The notes: generated by a model not told the origin, from the letters alone. Counted from the first letter of the stretch, positions 11,331 to 23,270 are shown. The stretch: 64,000 bases of DNA from Achatina immaculata (GCA_009760885.1 CM019703.1:10790959-10854958), one strand, 5' to 3'. Program-made: numbers and translations.

Positions 11331-11475
11331 CCAATATTAGCAGAGTCAGTCATGAGAGGCCAGTATAGCAGAGTCAGTCATGAGAGGCCAATATTAGCAG
11401 AGTCAGCCATGAGAGGCCAGTATAGCAGAGTCAGTCACGAGAGGCCAATATTAGCAGAGTCAGTCATGAGAGGAA
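11331..11475. repeat. 29-bp tandem repeat, ~5 copies, inside block B
   Basis: Unit TATTAGCAGAGTCAGTCATG followed by AGAGGCCAG, alternating GGCCAGTATAGC and GGCCAATATTAGC forms. Copy A has a single corresponding segment, so the expansion happened after the duplication. Confidence 0.9.
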
Positions 11476-11650
11476 CTGCTCAGAACGACGATGCTAGGTA
11501 AAACTCACAAGAGCTGATATCTGACTCCTGCAAAACCGTGCTCTTTAGACAAAAAAGTGTTAATATTCTGTATCTGAGTACTTTATATATAAGTAGACAT
11601 TATATATAAAGCATATAACCAGATACAATAAACAAATATAAATAAATACT

Positions 11651-12925
11651 AGGGGTGATTGATAAGTTCTCGGCGCAAGGTACAAATACTCGAAACATAC
11701 AGTTGATATTAGGTGCATTTGTAGATCAGGTTAATCTAAGATTAAACACAAAGTTTAAAAAAATGCAACCAATTTTTTTTACAGGCTACTGAATTGGTAA
11801 AGGGTGGCAGAAATTGAGAAAATGGATAAAATTCTCATCGAGCAATCATTCGCTGCCTCTGCATCAAGGGCTTATCATCGAAGGAGATCCATGAGGATAT
11901 GGTAGCGTCTCTAAGGGAGAGTGCCCCTTCTTACAGCACAGTGAAGAAATGGGCAGCTCAATTCAAACATGGAAGGGAGAGTCTGGATGATGATCACCGT
12001 CCAAGAAAACCAAGAACGGTAACCACCGATGAAACCACCGACAGAATCCATGACATGATAATGGAGGATCGACGACTAAATGAACGGTACATTGCTACTG
12101 AGTTGGGCATCTCCCAGGAACGTGTTCATGTCATTATTCACAATGATCTTCAAATGACGAAGGTCTCTGATCGATGGGTCCCGAAACTTCTTTGAACTGA
12201 TCACAAACGACAACGTCTCAGCATGTCAAGAGACAATCTTGGCCATTTTCCTGCAGATCCTGAAAAGTTTCTTCAGCAATTTGTGACTATGGATGAAACT
12301 TGGGTTCATCATTTTCAACCAGAAACCAAAGAACAGACAAAGCAGCGGAAACATCGAGGATCCCCACCTCCAAAGAAAGCAAGGGTGGTTCTGTCTGCAG
12401 GCAAAGTGATGGCTTCCATCTTTTGGGATTCAGAAGGTGTGCTATTGGTAGACTATCTTCAAAAGGGAGAACGGGGCCTATTACGCTAATCTTGTGAAGC
12501 AACTGCGAGCCAAACTGAAGGAAAAGCGTCGAGGGAAATTGACGAGAGGAGTCATCTTTCAGCAAGACAATGCTCCAGTTCACAAGTCAGCAGTGGCAAT
12601 AGCTGCCATTCATGAATGCGGATTCCAGCTTCTTGAACATCCTCCTTATTTCCAAGATTTGGCCCCTTCAGACTATTACCTGTTTACCAAACTAAAAAAG
12701 GATCTCAGTGGTTGCAAATTTGGTTCAGATGATGACGTAATTCACGCTGTAGACCACTTTCTACTGGTACAAGATGCTGACTTTTACAACGAAGGGATCC
12801 GTATGCTCCAAGGTCGCTGGACTAAGTGCATAAACTTGAAAGGAGACAATGTTGAGAAATAACCCCCAAAAATTGTCCACAAATAGTCCGTTGTACCTTA
12901 CGCCGAGAACTTATCAATCACCCCT
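11651..12925 (+). mobile_element. Full-length mariner element (1,275 bp) with 33-bp terminal inverted repeats
   Basis: Left terminal repeat 11651-11683 (begins AGGGGTGATTGATAAGTTCT) and right terminal repeat 12893-12925 are inverted copies with a single C/T difference. The left flank ends in TA if the first base is assigned to the target. The right flank reads TC, so the TA duplication is decayed. The uninterrupted counterpart of the target is in block A near 8890. The element is structurally complete, but its transposase is broken. Confidence 0.95.
11822..12862 (+). pseudogene. Mariner transposase with one stop and about two frameshifts
   Basis: A cut-and-paste DDD transposase. It starts MDKILI at 11822 and shifts frame within about 20 bases. 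It then reads RCLCIKGLSSKEIHEDMV and, through the 11899-12195 frame, STVKKWAAQFKHGRESLDDD and VSDRWVPKLL. An in-frame TGA at 12193-12195 follows. The same frame resumes with TMDETWVHHFQPETK (first Asp) and shifts again near 12470. The last part, 12494-12862, holds VIFQQDNAPVHKS (second Asp) and HPPYFQDLAPSDYYLF (third Asp). All three catalytic Asp codons survive, unlike in the neighbouring mariner, so this copy looks younger. About 340 codons is normal for the family. Confidence 0.93.
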
Positions 12926-13104
12926 CGTATTATATCCCTTGTGTTATTGTTATTATTTTATTTATACTTTTCCAAATTGTTTTGAACTATATTAACTCTA
13001 CACGAGTTATGGCCTTGTTAAAATATCTTCGAAATGGAAAATGGTTTACACCTGAATAAACAGATTTTGTGACCTATTTTTTTAGAGGAACGATAACTAG
13101 TACA

Positions 13105-13214
13105 CTAAAAAGTAAAGATAGTCCCATAGCATTTCAAATGCCGTAGGGGGTGAAGCGTTAGAGACCTCATTATGCTGGGTCATCAGCGTGTGAGGTAGGG
13201 TGACCAGTTCCTTT
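13105..13214 (+). mobile_element. 110-bp insertion with 7-bp target duplication
   Basis: Absent from block A, where the site reads ACTAGTACAAAACATCATA. In block B, TAGTACA is present on both sides (13098-13104 and 13215-13221). The termini CTAAAAAG and CAGTTCCTTT are weakly inverted. It has no coding capacity and could be a short MITE or a SINE of unknown family. The boundary is shown by the empty-site comparison rather than by family recognition. Confidence 0.8.
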
Positions 13215-13726
13215 TAGTACACTACATCATAAGAATTGATCAAATTTACAGTTACGTCCCCTTAGTGTAACTAAAATGATTTTTATCGATTGCTTATTTA
13301 CTTAACTTTTGTCTACTCACAAGAGTGTAATATTATTGGTTCTAATTTGAAAAAAAAAATAACCCATGATTTTTAGAATTTGCTGTAACTTAGAAAAGGG
13401 CAAACAGGCAATAGATGGATTCTCACCTGCAATCTAGACTTAAAACGGACTCCTTCCAGTCAACTTCGTTGTTAAAATTGATCTTTGGACAAAACAGTCT
13501 TGAGAGAGAAAATAAATATAAATATTGCGCATGTCTGCTTTCATGGAGAGTAAAACTACAATAACAGTTGTAACTGAATAAAGCGACCATGGTCTATCTA
13601 CCTACATGTCCACCTACCTGTTCTCTATCTGTTCATTTACCTGTCTACCTTCCTATCAACCTACATGTCCTTTTAATTATTTAACTGCTTGTATTTTGCT
13701 TTATGTACTTTCCGTCTGTCGAACTG

Positions 13727-14110
<384 letters not shown>

Positions 14111-14114
14111 TCGT

Positions 14115-14579
14115 CTCTCTGTCTGTATATATCTAGTCACTGCCTCCCGCTTTTATTTTCCTAATCACTAAGATAAGATAACCACATTTCCTTCCTTTTA
14201 CAGCATATTTTAATGTTTCGCTCCCTTGGAACAAAGACATTTTATTAATTTTTAAAAAATCTTTTAGAAGCTGAATATATTTCTCCTTTTTCTTCGCATT
14301 CGAGCAAAGAGAATATCAACTTCAATTGCTTCCTACGAGTCAGGTGTTAAGGACTTTTTCCACATTTACAGACCCTAAGGAACTGCTATGTGTCCCTTAT
14401 TCAGCTTTCGTCAGTCTGTCTAAATCATTACCATCATCGGTCCTGTTTGATGCCAGATTGATTTCAAAATAGGTCAACGATGTGCCTGTACTTTACATAT
14501 TAATTACTATAAACAGATTGGCTGAAATAAAAGTCCAATCTGATTGCAGATGTTATGTGTATAATCTGATCTATCAAGT
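14115..14579. other. No gene recognised
   Basis: AT-rich sequence with no family or RNA signature seen. Confidence 0.45.
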
Positions 14580-14845
14580 TCCATCTATTCAGGTCCCATA
14601 ACTTTTCCCTCAAGTTTGGTTCTCATTATTGTATTATGCCTTTTGATATTGCCGACATATTTTAACCCGCCTAATTCTGAAAGAGAGAAAAGAAGACCAA
14701 GGAGAGGTGGCTGCAAGACGTCGTTGATGATCTGCGAATAGATGCACCAACAGCAGGGCATCTTGATTACAGCCGATAGGCCTACAGGAGAGCTGTTAGG
14801 GAGGGAAAGTTCCACAAGGGACATGCAAACGATTGAATGACTGAT
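14580..14845 (+). mobile_element. RTE-type LINE A, 3' fragment with inverted 5' portion
   Basis: The right part (about 14680-14845, plus) encodes the end of the LINE: an RRPRRGG-like basic stretch, QDVVDDL-type sequence, AGHLDY and the REGKFHKGHAN-like terminus, with a short tail. The left part (14580-14665) is the immediately upstream region of the same LINE in the opposite orientation. Read on the minus strand it gives GGLKYVGNIKRHN and then KLEGKVMG, matching KLKYFGHIKRHD and AYIMG of the intact copy. The order, inverted upstream segment then direct 3' segment, is that of a 5'-inverted LINE insertion. Confidence 0.85.
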
Positions 14846-14940
14846 TGTATTGTTTCTCTTTTCAGTTGACTTGATACTTCTCTGTTTTCCGTGCAAGTTA
14901 CATCAAAATATGACACTTTAAAAAAAATAGTGACTAGTCT

Positions 14941-15180
14941 TTAACTCTTCCACTCTAAAAACAACACTGGTAGGGTTTGTAGATCTTGCATACCCATGCG
15001 AATCTATGCTCAGAGGGATAGTTCGACAAGGTGAAAACAAAATGAAAAGTAGCGTATTTCTAACGTAGCCCTTACTTTTAAATAATAGAGCAACGTCTTT
15101 CCAGTTCCTATATCCCGAAATTTCTCAACAAAATGTATTCTGGCAGAGCATGGGAAGTAATTCAGGAGCTAAAGAGTTAA
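14941..15180. mobile_element. Candidate TTAA-flanked MITE (240 bp)
   Basis: TTAACTCTTCCACTC at the left and GAGCTAAAGAGTTAA at the right form an imperfect inverted pair, each ending in TTAA, as expected for a piggyBac-type non-autonomous element. The inverted repeat is short and matches only about two thirds of positions, so chance is possible. Confidence 0.35.
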
Positions 15181-15599
15181 ACTCCTTTTCTTAATTTCTG
15201 CATCGATTATCTTATATTTTGTTCCTTACTGCATTCATACTCTACTATTTTCTGCTTTCTTTTCTTAATATAGTCTGTGCTATACATCTATTGTCTTCGA
15301 AATGTAAGCCTTGAAGCATTTATGAAAAAAAAGTAAATGCCTTTGAAAAAAAAATAGGGATGACTATAACTGTAAACTTACGCCATTGGCAAAAGATACG
15401 CACTTAAGATGAATGAGATGGACATTCAGATCTTTACAGAAAAGATCGACCTGTGTTAAATCATTATCCCATTGGCTCTATCATCTAACACACACTAAGA
15501 ACAACACTAAGGTTAAAGACCGGGCACATATAAGAGTGTCCCGAGTGCAAGGAGCCCCATCTGTAGGTCAGCAGCAGAGCATGTCCGTTCTTCAAGCTC

Positions 15600-15782
15600 A
15601 AGAGATAGCAATCAGCGTTCCATAACCGACTGCTTGTGTCAATGCTGACCAGGTTGTAGACGACCAAGACCCTGTCCCTCCTCTCCGTTTCTGCCTCTTG
15701 GAAGCAGGCCGAGCTTGGTTAACGCAGCAGAGATGGCTGTAGTCCTCAAGGTGGAAGACTTTACTAAACAAGCACTGCACAT
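15600..15782 (+). mobile_element. SINE-like family A, copy 2 (5' part only)
   Basis: Matches the head and middle of the family: GACCAAGACCCTGTCCCTCC, then GTTAACGCAGCAGAGATGGC, TGTAGTCCTCAAGGTGGAAG and CTAAACAAGCACTGCAC. The ATCGGCTGCAAAGAAC part is missing. Confidence 0.7.
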
Positions 15783-15959
15783 CCGCTTGCTTTTAAGCTC
15801 AACTCAGGGACGCAAAAAACAAAAAAAAATTAGCACATGTATTCTACTCCCAATCCGAATCCTTCACTGCATGGTTTTCACAGACATTTTCCTCTCAGGT
15901 CCGAGGAGTTAAGAGTGAGAGAGAGAAAAAAAAAACAAGTAAAGACATTATACCCTTTC

Positions 15960-16270
15960 ATACTGGTAACTGCCAGCGAACGGACATAACGGTTGTACCA
16001 ATTTTCCATATAGTCTCCCTGTAGGCCGACGCACTTCTTGAATCGTTCCACTAGCTTCTACATTCCTTGGGGGAAGAAGTTTCTCACCTGCTCTCGAATT
16101 GAGGCCTATAACGCTAACTCCATCTTCCGCAAACTTTTACCGTGATCCAAATCATCATGCACTGCAGCATGAGCTGCCCCGCAGCTGATATTAAAATGTG
16201 CAGCAACAGCGGACAGCGTAATCCGTTGGTCTTCTTTGATCAAGACCTGCGCTTTTTCTATGTGGGCTTG
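15960..16270 (-). pseudogene. Mariner transposase remnant with internal deletion
   Basis: On the minus strand an N-terminal helix-turn-helix segment (VLIKEDQRITLSAVAAHFN, then CGAAHAAVHDDLDHGKSL; about 16130-16265) is followed at once by the C-terminal end of a mariner transposase (KLVERFKKCVGLQGDYMEN; about 15990-16060). The catalytic core is deleted. It has at least one stop. No terminal repeats were seen. The family assignment rests on the HTH spacing and the terminal KC.xLQGDY motif. Confidence 0.65.
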
Positions 16271-17254
16271 TGTTCATGACGCTGACTGGCTGATCAGAAT
16301 AACGTGGTCGGTTACTCTTGCTCTTCCCGCTTTCTTCCTTTCTACACATTTATAAACGTTTCATTGAGTCAACATCCTACGGTGAATCTTAACAGCTTTC
16401 ACTCCTTCTGCCCAAAGAAATCTCACTACGACGTGCTGTTCACCAATAATGCTATCCCACAGCCGATCATCCACGTTTATTTAACCTTGGCTTCAACTAG
16501 ACTAAGGGCACAGCACTGCGCCGTGCGTGCTCGAACTACCAGTTAGCCACGAGAACGTGCTGCACTGCGCCAGCTTCTATCCGCTTTGATTATCGAGTAA
16601 TTTTTAAATTGCCTTTACTTTTTTTTTTTAACTCTCCCTCTAAAACAACAACAGAATTGATCTCAGTATCCAAATAATGTGCTAGAATTCTGAAACACTC
16701 ACACACACACACATAACAACAACAACAACAACAACAACAACAAAACGCGCTAAACCCAGAAACTCAACCCGACAGTCTAATAAACATTCCAGCATCGTTT
16801 TCATTCCCCGATTCTAAATCTCGTCCTCATCTTCCTCCTACTTAGAATCCCTTTCATTGTATAAATTACAAACCTCTCTATCAGGTACCTCTCCTCCGCT
16901 GTCTCATCTATCCTACTACACATACCCGAGAAGAACTTTCTAAAACTCTAAACCAGGAACAAAACAATAGAAGACCCAGCATTAACGGGCCCTGCCTATC
17001 TTAATCTGGGATTTGGAATAGTTGACAGTGGTATCCTTTGGTAGGCTGATTAAATCCGTCTTAGAATCTGTATCACAGGCTGATTTCGTGAACAGAATCC
17101 TCTAGTGTAGACAGACATAGAAGCCAGGGACGGGCTCTCCTAGCCAATGCTCTAATCAGTTTCGGATTTTCGCATCTCTGTACGGTTTCTGAATATCGCT
17201 GAGCTTGTATTAGAAGTGAAGTGCGTATTTCGGTGCTGTGGGTGTGGGGGCCGG
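16271..17254. other. No gene recognised; CA and CAA microsatellites
   Basis: Holds (CA)n at about 16699-16713 and (CAA)n at about 16717-16742. A plus-strand 80-codon frame at 16304 has no family signature. Confidence 0.5.
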
Positions 17255-17260
17255 GTTGTC

Positions 17261-17267
<7 letters not shown>

Positions 17268-17291
<24 letters not shown>

Positions 17292-17771
17292 ACAGAAGAG
17301 AGAGGGAGAAGAGAGAGAAGAGAGAAGGAGAAGAGAGAGAGAAGAGAGAGAAAAGAGATAGAGAAGAGATAGAGAATAGAGAGAGAAGAGAGAGAGAAGA
17401 GTGAGAAGAGAGAGAGAAGAGAGAGAAAGAGAAGAGAGAGAAGAGAGAAAGAGAAGAGCGAGAGAAGAGAGGTAGAGAAGAGAGAGAGAAGAGAAAGAGA
17501 AAGAAGAGAGAGAGAAGAGTGAGAGAGAAGAGAAAGAGAAGAGGGAGCGAAGAGAGAGAGAAGAGAGAGAAAGAGAAGAGAGAGAGAAAAGAGAAAGAGA
17601 AGAGAGAGGAGAGAGCGAGAGAAGAGAGGGAGAGAAGAGAGAGAGAAGAGAGAGAGAAGAGGGAGAGAAGAGAAAAAAGAGAGAGAGAAGAGAGAGAGAA
17701 AAGAGAGAGAGAGAGGGGGAAAAGAGAGAGAAGAGAGAGAGAGAGAAGAGGAAGAGAGAGAGAAGAGAGAT
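17268..17771. repeat. GA-rich imperfect repeat (~500 bp)
   Basis: Runs of GA punctuated by AGA and GGA, with a loose AGAGAGAAG periodicity of 9-12 bp. The minus strand reads as a 221-codon LS/LF-rich frame and the plus strand as an ERE-rich frame; neither is a real protein. Confidence 0.97.
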
Positions 17772-17847
17772 AATTAGAAGAGTATGAGTGAGGTGAAGGT
17801 GGGCAATAAATAAACAAGGTAAATGTATTGATGGTCAGTCAACTAGC

Positions 17848-17968
<121 letters not shown>

Positions 17969-18890
17969 TTTTTTCAAAGGATTAAGAATTGGGCGCGCAG
18001 GCCCGTCTAACATTATGCCCTTCATCATACAGCTTTCACTAAGTCAGTCATTCAGCATTTATTAATGAGCATTAATAATCATGAAGACACAATTAAGTGA
18101 TTAGATAAATAAATAATAAACGTATCTCTTGTCCATACACTCCGCACTCTGATTTATGCAACAGCATGAAATACTTGTATTATTACATTCATTCAAAACT
18201 AACAAATTTATAGAAAAGTAGTAAAAAAAATTACAACAATCAAGCCGTACTTCAAACTACTTTAGACTATGCTTAGGGAGGCATATAACCATATCAAACA
18301 TATGTTGACAAAGTTTGAAGTTATAAGAACAAATATTACTTACATGTTTTACATGAATTGGTAGTGCATTCCGAAGGTGGGCAGCTGAGTAAGAGAAGCT
18401 TTTTTTTAACATGTCAAGCCTTGGTTTTGGGAGAATACAATTGCTTAAGCGTTGACTGTGTTTTGGATTGGATTTTAACAACGACCACAGATAGGGTGGA
18501 GCACTGTGAGATAGAATTTTATAAATTTACTTGACCTTGTTGAAAATAAATCTCTTTTTGAGGGGTAGAATATCAAGATGTTTGTCCTTATCTGTTTAAT
18601 ATGTGCTGCATATTTGTCATCTATAAGTTTTACTGCTCGTTTTTGAAGTGAGTGAAGTCTTTTCATGTTTGACATGGAACAACCATCAAAGACTGTGGAA
18701 CAGTAGTCCAAGTGTGTTTGTATTTGTGATATGCAGTATATTTTTCTGGTGTCTAAGTCAAGAAAATTTTTAATTTTAGTATACTGGCAAACTTTTTGTG
18801 CATTGAGTTTGGTTAGATTGTCTACATGATGATTCCATCTGAGGTGGTGGTCAGTCATGAGACCTAGAGTTTTATGTTCACTAACATTCT

Positions 18891-19957
18891 GTGTACAACA
18901 CCAGAAACTTTGGGAAATAATGGAAAAATGGGATTTCCAACACATTTGATACAATTAACATCACTGCTGTATCTAGACCAACAAGCAGCAGTAAGAATAA
19001 ATGGTGAAACAACAAGTTGGTTTGACATAAAACAAGGGGTCCGTCAGGGGTGCATATTGTCACCCTACTTATTTAACTTGTATACTGAAAATATAATGAG
19101 GAATGTTAGAGAAGATGTAGACAAAGAATATTACGATGCCATAACAGTTGGAGGTTATGAAATACCAGAGATTAGATATGCTGATGACACAGTATTGCTG
19201 TCCACAACACAAAAAGGAATGGAAAAACTAATTATGTCAGTCCGCAAGAACAGCGAAGAGCAGAACCTCTATCTTAATGCAAAGAAAACTAAATTGATGA
19301 CAACTGACAAAACAAACAAGGCAACTGAAATATGTATCAGTGAGGAAAAACTGGAAGAAGTGGAGAGTTTTGAATATCTTGGATCACTACTAACTAATAA
19401 TGGAGATACAATGAGGGAAATTAAAAGGAGGACATCTATCGCTCTTCAGAAAGTAAAACAAATAAAGAATCTGTGGAGAGGAGCAGACAGAGCCACAAAA
19501 ATAAGATTTTTAAGGGCATGCGTCTTTCCCATCGCAACTTATGCCTGTGAGACCTGGACACTTAACAAAACAGCTGAGAAACACATAAATGCCTTTGAAT
19601 GTAAATGCTACAGAAGAGTTCTCCAAATATCGTGGACACAAAAAAGAACAAATATATCTATACTACAAGAGCTTAATATTGAAGAAGGCTGGCTAGTGAA
19701 GAGGATTAAAGAGAGAAAACTGAAATATTTTGGACACATTAAACGTCATGATAATTTAGAGAAGACCGTATTGGAAGCATACATAATGGGAAAAAGAAAA
19801 AGAGGAAGACCAAGACGAAGATGGCTGCAAGACATCGCTGACGATCTGGAAATGGATGCAACAGCAGCAGGCCATCTTGCTCACAACCGAGAGGCCTACA
19901 GGAGTGCTGTTTGGGAGGCAAAGTTCCGCAAGGGACATGCAAATGGATGAATGAATG
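18891..19957 (+). mobile_element. RTE-type LINE A, best-preserved copy, nested in LINE J
   Basis: A 5'-truncated non-LTR retrotransposon with an 8-bp target duplication, AACATTCT, at 18883-18890 and 19958-19965. It has a short (ATGA)n tail at the 3' end (19945-19957). Removing the element and one copy of the repeat rejoins the LINE J frame (see finding). Confidence 0.92.
18926..19950 (+). CDS. Reverse transcriptase C-terminal part, LINE A (partial)
   Basis: An open frame of about 340 codons covering the reverse-transcriptase palm to the C-terminus. Visible motifs are FDIKQGVRQGCILSPYLFN, the catalytic YADD box (19177-19188), FEYLGSLLTNNGD, YACETWTLNK, KLKYFGHIKRHDNLEKT, a basic GKRKRGRPRRRW stretch and the ending EAKFRKGHANG. 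The enzyme would copy LINE RNA at a nicked target site. The endonuclease and the start of the RT are missing through 5' truncation. A one-base loss in the A run near 18920 shifts the first ~10 codons (the expected LWEIMEK-like reading sits in another frame), so I start after it. The frame is otherwise free of stops, which implies a recent insertion. Confidence 0.9.
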
Positions 19958-20750
19958 AACATTCTCTATCTGTGAAGTTCCAGCATGAAGCTGTAGTGTT
20001 GTTGTTGGTGAATTTGTTCATTTCTGTCTTGTAATGAGCATGGATTTTGTTTTGCTGGTGTTTATGAGCATTCTGTTGTTGCTATAGTTAATTAGAATGT
20101 TTATTTCCAACTGAAGAGTTGACTCAAGATTATTACAGTGATTGTCACTAGTGTAAACTGTGCAGTCATCAACAAAGAGGTCACAATATGATTTTTTGAG
20201 ATAAAGTGGAAGATCATTATTGTAGATGGTGAATAGGAGAGGAACAAAATAGATATTTGTGGAACGCCAATATCAACCACAAATGAATTTGACTTAGTTT
20301 TTGAAGCAAACTACCTGTTGTCTGTTGGAAAGAAAAGATGTAATAAATTTTGTCAAGTCAGGGTGTAATCTACAAGTCTCAAGCTTTCTAACTAGGATTT
20401 CATGATCAATCATGTCGAATGCTTTTTTAAAGTCAACAAAGACAGCACCATATAATTTATCATCGTTGATATTTGACAACGAATATTCTGTCATTTTTGC
20501 GAGAGCTGTGTGACAGGAATGTTTCGGCCTAAAACCTGACTGACAGTCAACAATCAAATCATTTTCTTGCATGTGTTGTGAGGTTATTTTTTGTATGTGT
20601 TTTTCTAGGAATTTTGACAAAACTGATAGAATGGAAATTGGTCTATACTTTGAGGAATTTTTCTCTGAACCAGATTTTACAGGTTTTTGCAATTTTAAAA
20701 GCCTGAGGAAAATGACGATGTGCAATGCACTGAATGTAAATGTTTGATAT

Positions 20751-21090
<340 letters not shown>

Positions 21091-21865
21091 ATACTATACC
21101 AAACCTCTTCACCGGCTAATTCTCTTCTCAGCGCCTGTTCTCTTATTTAGATCTACATCATATATAAACAAGACAACATAATACTTATCCTTCTAATGGT
21201 TTTTTTTAGGGGGGGGGGGCGAGCGTGTGTTTCGTACAAATGACAGATACGATCCAACGAGATTTCTCTGACCGTTTCTTTATTCCCTGCACGGTATTCC
21301 ATTTCTATCAAAACTGTCCTTTACAAATTTTATGCTTCATTCAACAACGAAATGCCCAACTCCATCAAAATAAAGGACGCAGCCACGTTTCCGCTTTTGT
21401 GGCCTGTCACGTCCATATCTCGTGACGAGGTCATCTCTTTAACCCTCCCTAAGCCGTGTTTGTCCGAGCCGCGTAATAAACTGACAAGCAATTACGCAAT
21501 TGCGCCAGCTGAGTTAACCCTCTCACAGCCAAAGAGCAGTTGCCAGTTGGGGCATGGGAAAGATCTGCTTTGACGTGGCCGAGGAAGGCCAGATATTCTG
21601 GCCTGTCAAGAGCTGAGATGTCGGCGAAAATTTTCTATTATACACTCAATTTGGCTGTCAGTTTGAGACTATGCTAAGCTTTGAGTTCGGGGAACTAAGT
21701 AACTTTTGTATTCGCAGGAAATTCCGGTCATCAGCTATTTCAAAGACGTTAAAATACAATTCGTGCGGGAAATATTTTACAAAACAATTATAAGTTTTAA
21801 AAAAAATGCCTTGTTTTTAGTCAGAATTTGAATGTTTTAATGTTTTAAAACTCTCTCACTCTCTC
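21091..21865. other. No gene recognised
   Basis: Contains a G run at about 21211-21220. Two short plus-strand frames at 21225-21573 have no recognised domain. TTAACCCTC motifs near 21441 and 21514 may be a decayed MITE end, but no pair could be defined. Confidence 0.45.
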
Positions 21866-21869
21866 GCAC

Positions 21870-21871
21870 AC

Positions 21872-21921
<50 letters not shown>
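21870..21921. repeat. (CA)n(TA)n microsatellite
   Basis: Adjacent CA and TA dinucleotide tracts. Confidence 0.95.
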
Positions 21922-21928
<7 letters not shown>

Positions 21929-21929
21929 G

Positions 21930-22458
21930 AGACAACACAGAGGATGCTGGTAATAAGCCAACTCGGCAAACCTGGCCAGTGAAATCCTCCAGAATATAAA
22001 GAAATCTCACAAAACGAGCATGATAACGAAAATTGGGATTTTTGCAAGTAATGTCCTACGTGTACAACTCTACGGAAGTGAATACTGGAAAATCGGCAAA
22101 ACCATAGAAAACAAGTTGAATTCTTTCCAGACTAAATGTTTACGAAGGATACGAAGAATATTTCGGCCAAACACCGTAAGAAATAGCAACCTGTTGACAG
22201 ATAATGCCGGCGACAGCCATTATTGGGGAAAGACTCTGGCAACGGTTGGGACATGTGCTTCGGATTAACGATTCTCTATCAAAAATACCGTTGAGATGGA
22301 CACCACAGGTACTAAGGGTAGATCAAAGGAGGCATGGAGAAGAACAACAGAGAGGATGTTGAGCAATAGAGAGCTCACCTAGACAAGAGTGGAAGAAGAG
22401 GCGAAGGAGAGGCGTTTGTAGAAAAACCCTAGCGGAAACCCGATGTGCCTTGTGCGAT
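21930..22458 (+). pseudogene. RTE-type LINE C, 3' fragment ending in (GA)n
   Basis: The C-terminal half of a LINE reverse transcriptase. It reads VLRVQLYGSEYWKIGKTI and NSFQTKCLRRIRRIFRPN (about 22045-22170), then in shifted frames ERLWQRLGHVLRIND, LRWTPQGTKGRSKEAWRRT (about 22290-22345) and KNLVAETRCALCD before a stop near 22454. Two or more frameshifts. The 3' end TAAGGTTCTCAGAGAGAGAG passes straight into a GA microsatellite. The copy at 60715-60960 (minus) ends the same way, so GA is probably this family's tail. Confidence 0.85.
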
Positions 22459-22515
22459 TAAGGTTCTCAGAGAGAGAGAGAGAGACAGAGAGAATGAATG
22501 AATGAATGAATGATC
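22459..22515. repeat. (GA)n then (ATGA)n microsatellite between two LINEs
   Basis: GA units (22467-22492) belonging to the LINE C tail, then four ATGA units that form the 3' tail of the minus-strand LINE J copy 3. Confidence 0.9.
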
Positions 22516-23225
22516 TTTATTTTTAAAGGATAAAGAATTGGGCACGCAGGCCCGTCTTACATTCTGCCCTTCATCACTCCATCTTTCATTCTTCCCACAC
22601 ACTCGTTTAATAGAAGTATACAAATTAAATTAGGAAAAAAAATATCAAAAGAGTGCAAGATTAAACTATTACATTCAAAGTAAAAAAGAAGAAGTAATTA
22701 ACTTAATAAAATAGCTCTCTCTCTCACACACACACACGCACGCACAAACAGACATATACATAAACAAAAATACATTGTCAGATCTCTTAACATATGTTTT
22801 TTAAAACAAACATTAAAATAATTTCTAACAGTATCTAACAAGTTACTCTTCGAACTATGTCATTTTAGTACTTGATGGTTGGCGAGTCATGGGTTGAGAG
22901 AGTGCTGGTTGTTCTATAGAGGCATATAACTACAAGCAAGTAAATAATGAAACAGGTTTGAGTTAAAGGATGAAGTATTACTTGTGGATTTTAATTGGCA
23001 GAGGAGGATGTTCCAGAGCTGTACGGCAGAGTATGAAAGGCTTTTCTTGTACAGATCAATCCTGGGTTTAGGAAGAAGACAGTTTTTTTAAACGCTGGCT
23101 ATGTTTAGCGTTATACGTAAACAATGACCGCAAGTAAGGTGGAGCATTGTGCGACAGAATTCTGTGAACAAACTTAACTTTGTTAAAAATGACTATATTC
23201 GAGGGGTAGAATTTTGAGTTGTTTG
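22516..23225 (-). mobile_element. LINE J (Jockey/CR1-like), copy 3, 3' fragment
   Basis: The minus-strand 3' UTR matches copy 1 (GGGCACGCAGGCCCG, then TGCCCTTCATCA). Upstream it encodes FYPSNIVIFNKVKFVHRILS, then NAPPYLRSLF and AKHSQRL (about 23100-23215), aligned with the frameshifted KHSQRL region of copy 1. Both ends touch GA repeats: 22467-22492 at the 3' side and 23226-23273 at the 5' side. Internal CT/CA expansion is seen at about 22712-22745. Confidence 0.85.
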
Positions 23226-23232
23226 GAGAGAG

Positions 23233-23270
<38 letters not shown>

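Larger units (their letters stand above)
11275..13478 (+). repeat. Duplicated block, copy B, carrying two insertions
   Basis: The same block as 8612-9303, stretched by three later events: a 29-bp tandem expansion (11331-11475), a mariner (11651-12925) and a 110-bp insertion (13105-13214). Alignment to copy A resumes exactly on the far side of each, with CCCTTGTG after the mariner and CATCATAAG after the small insertion. Confidence 0.85.

Noticed and set aside
17152..17817. 221-codon minus-strand frame rich in Leu and Ser
   Set aside because: Translation of a GA/CT-rich tract; low complexity in all frames.
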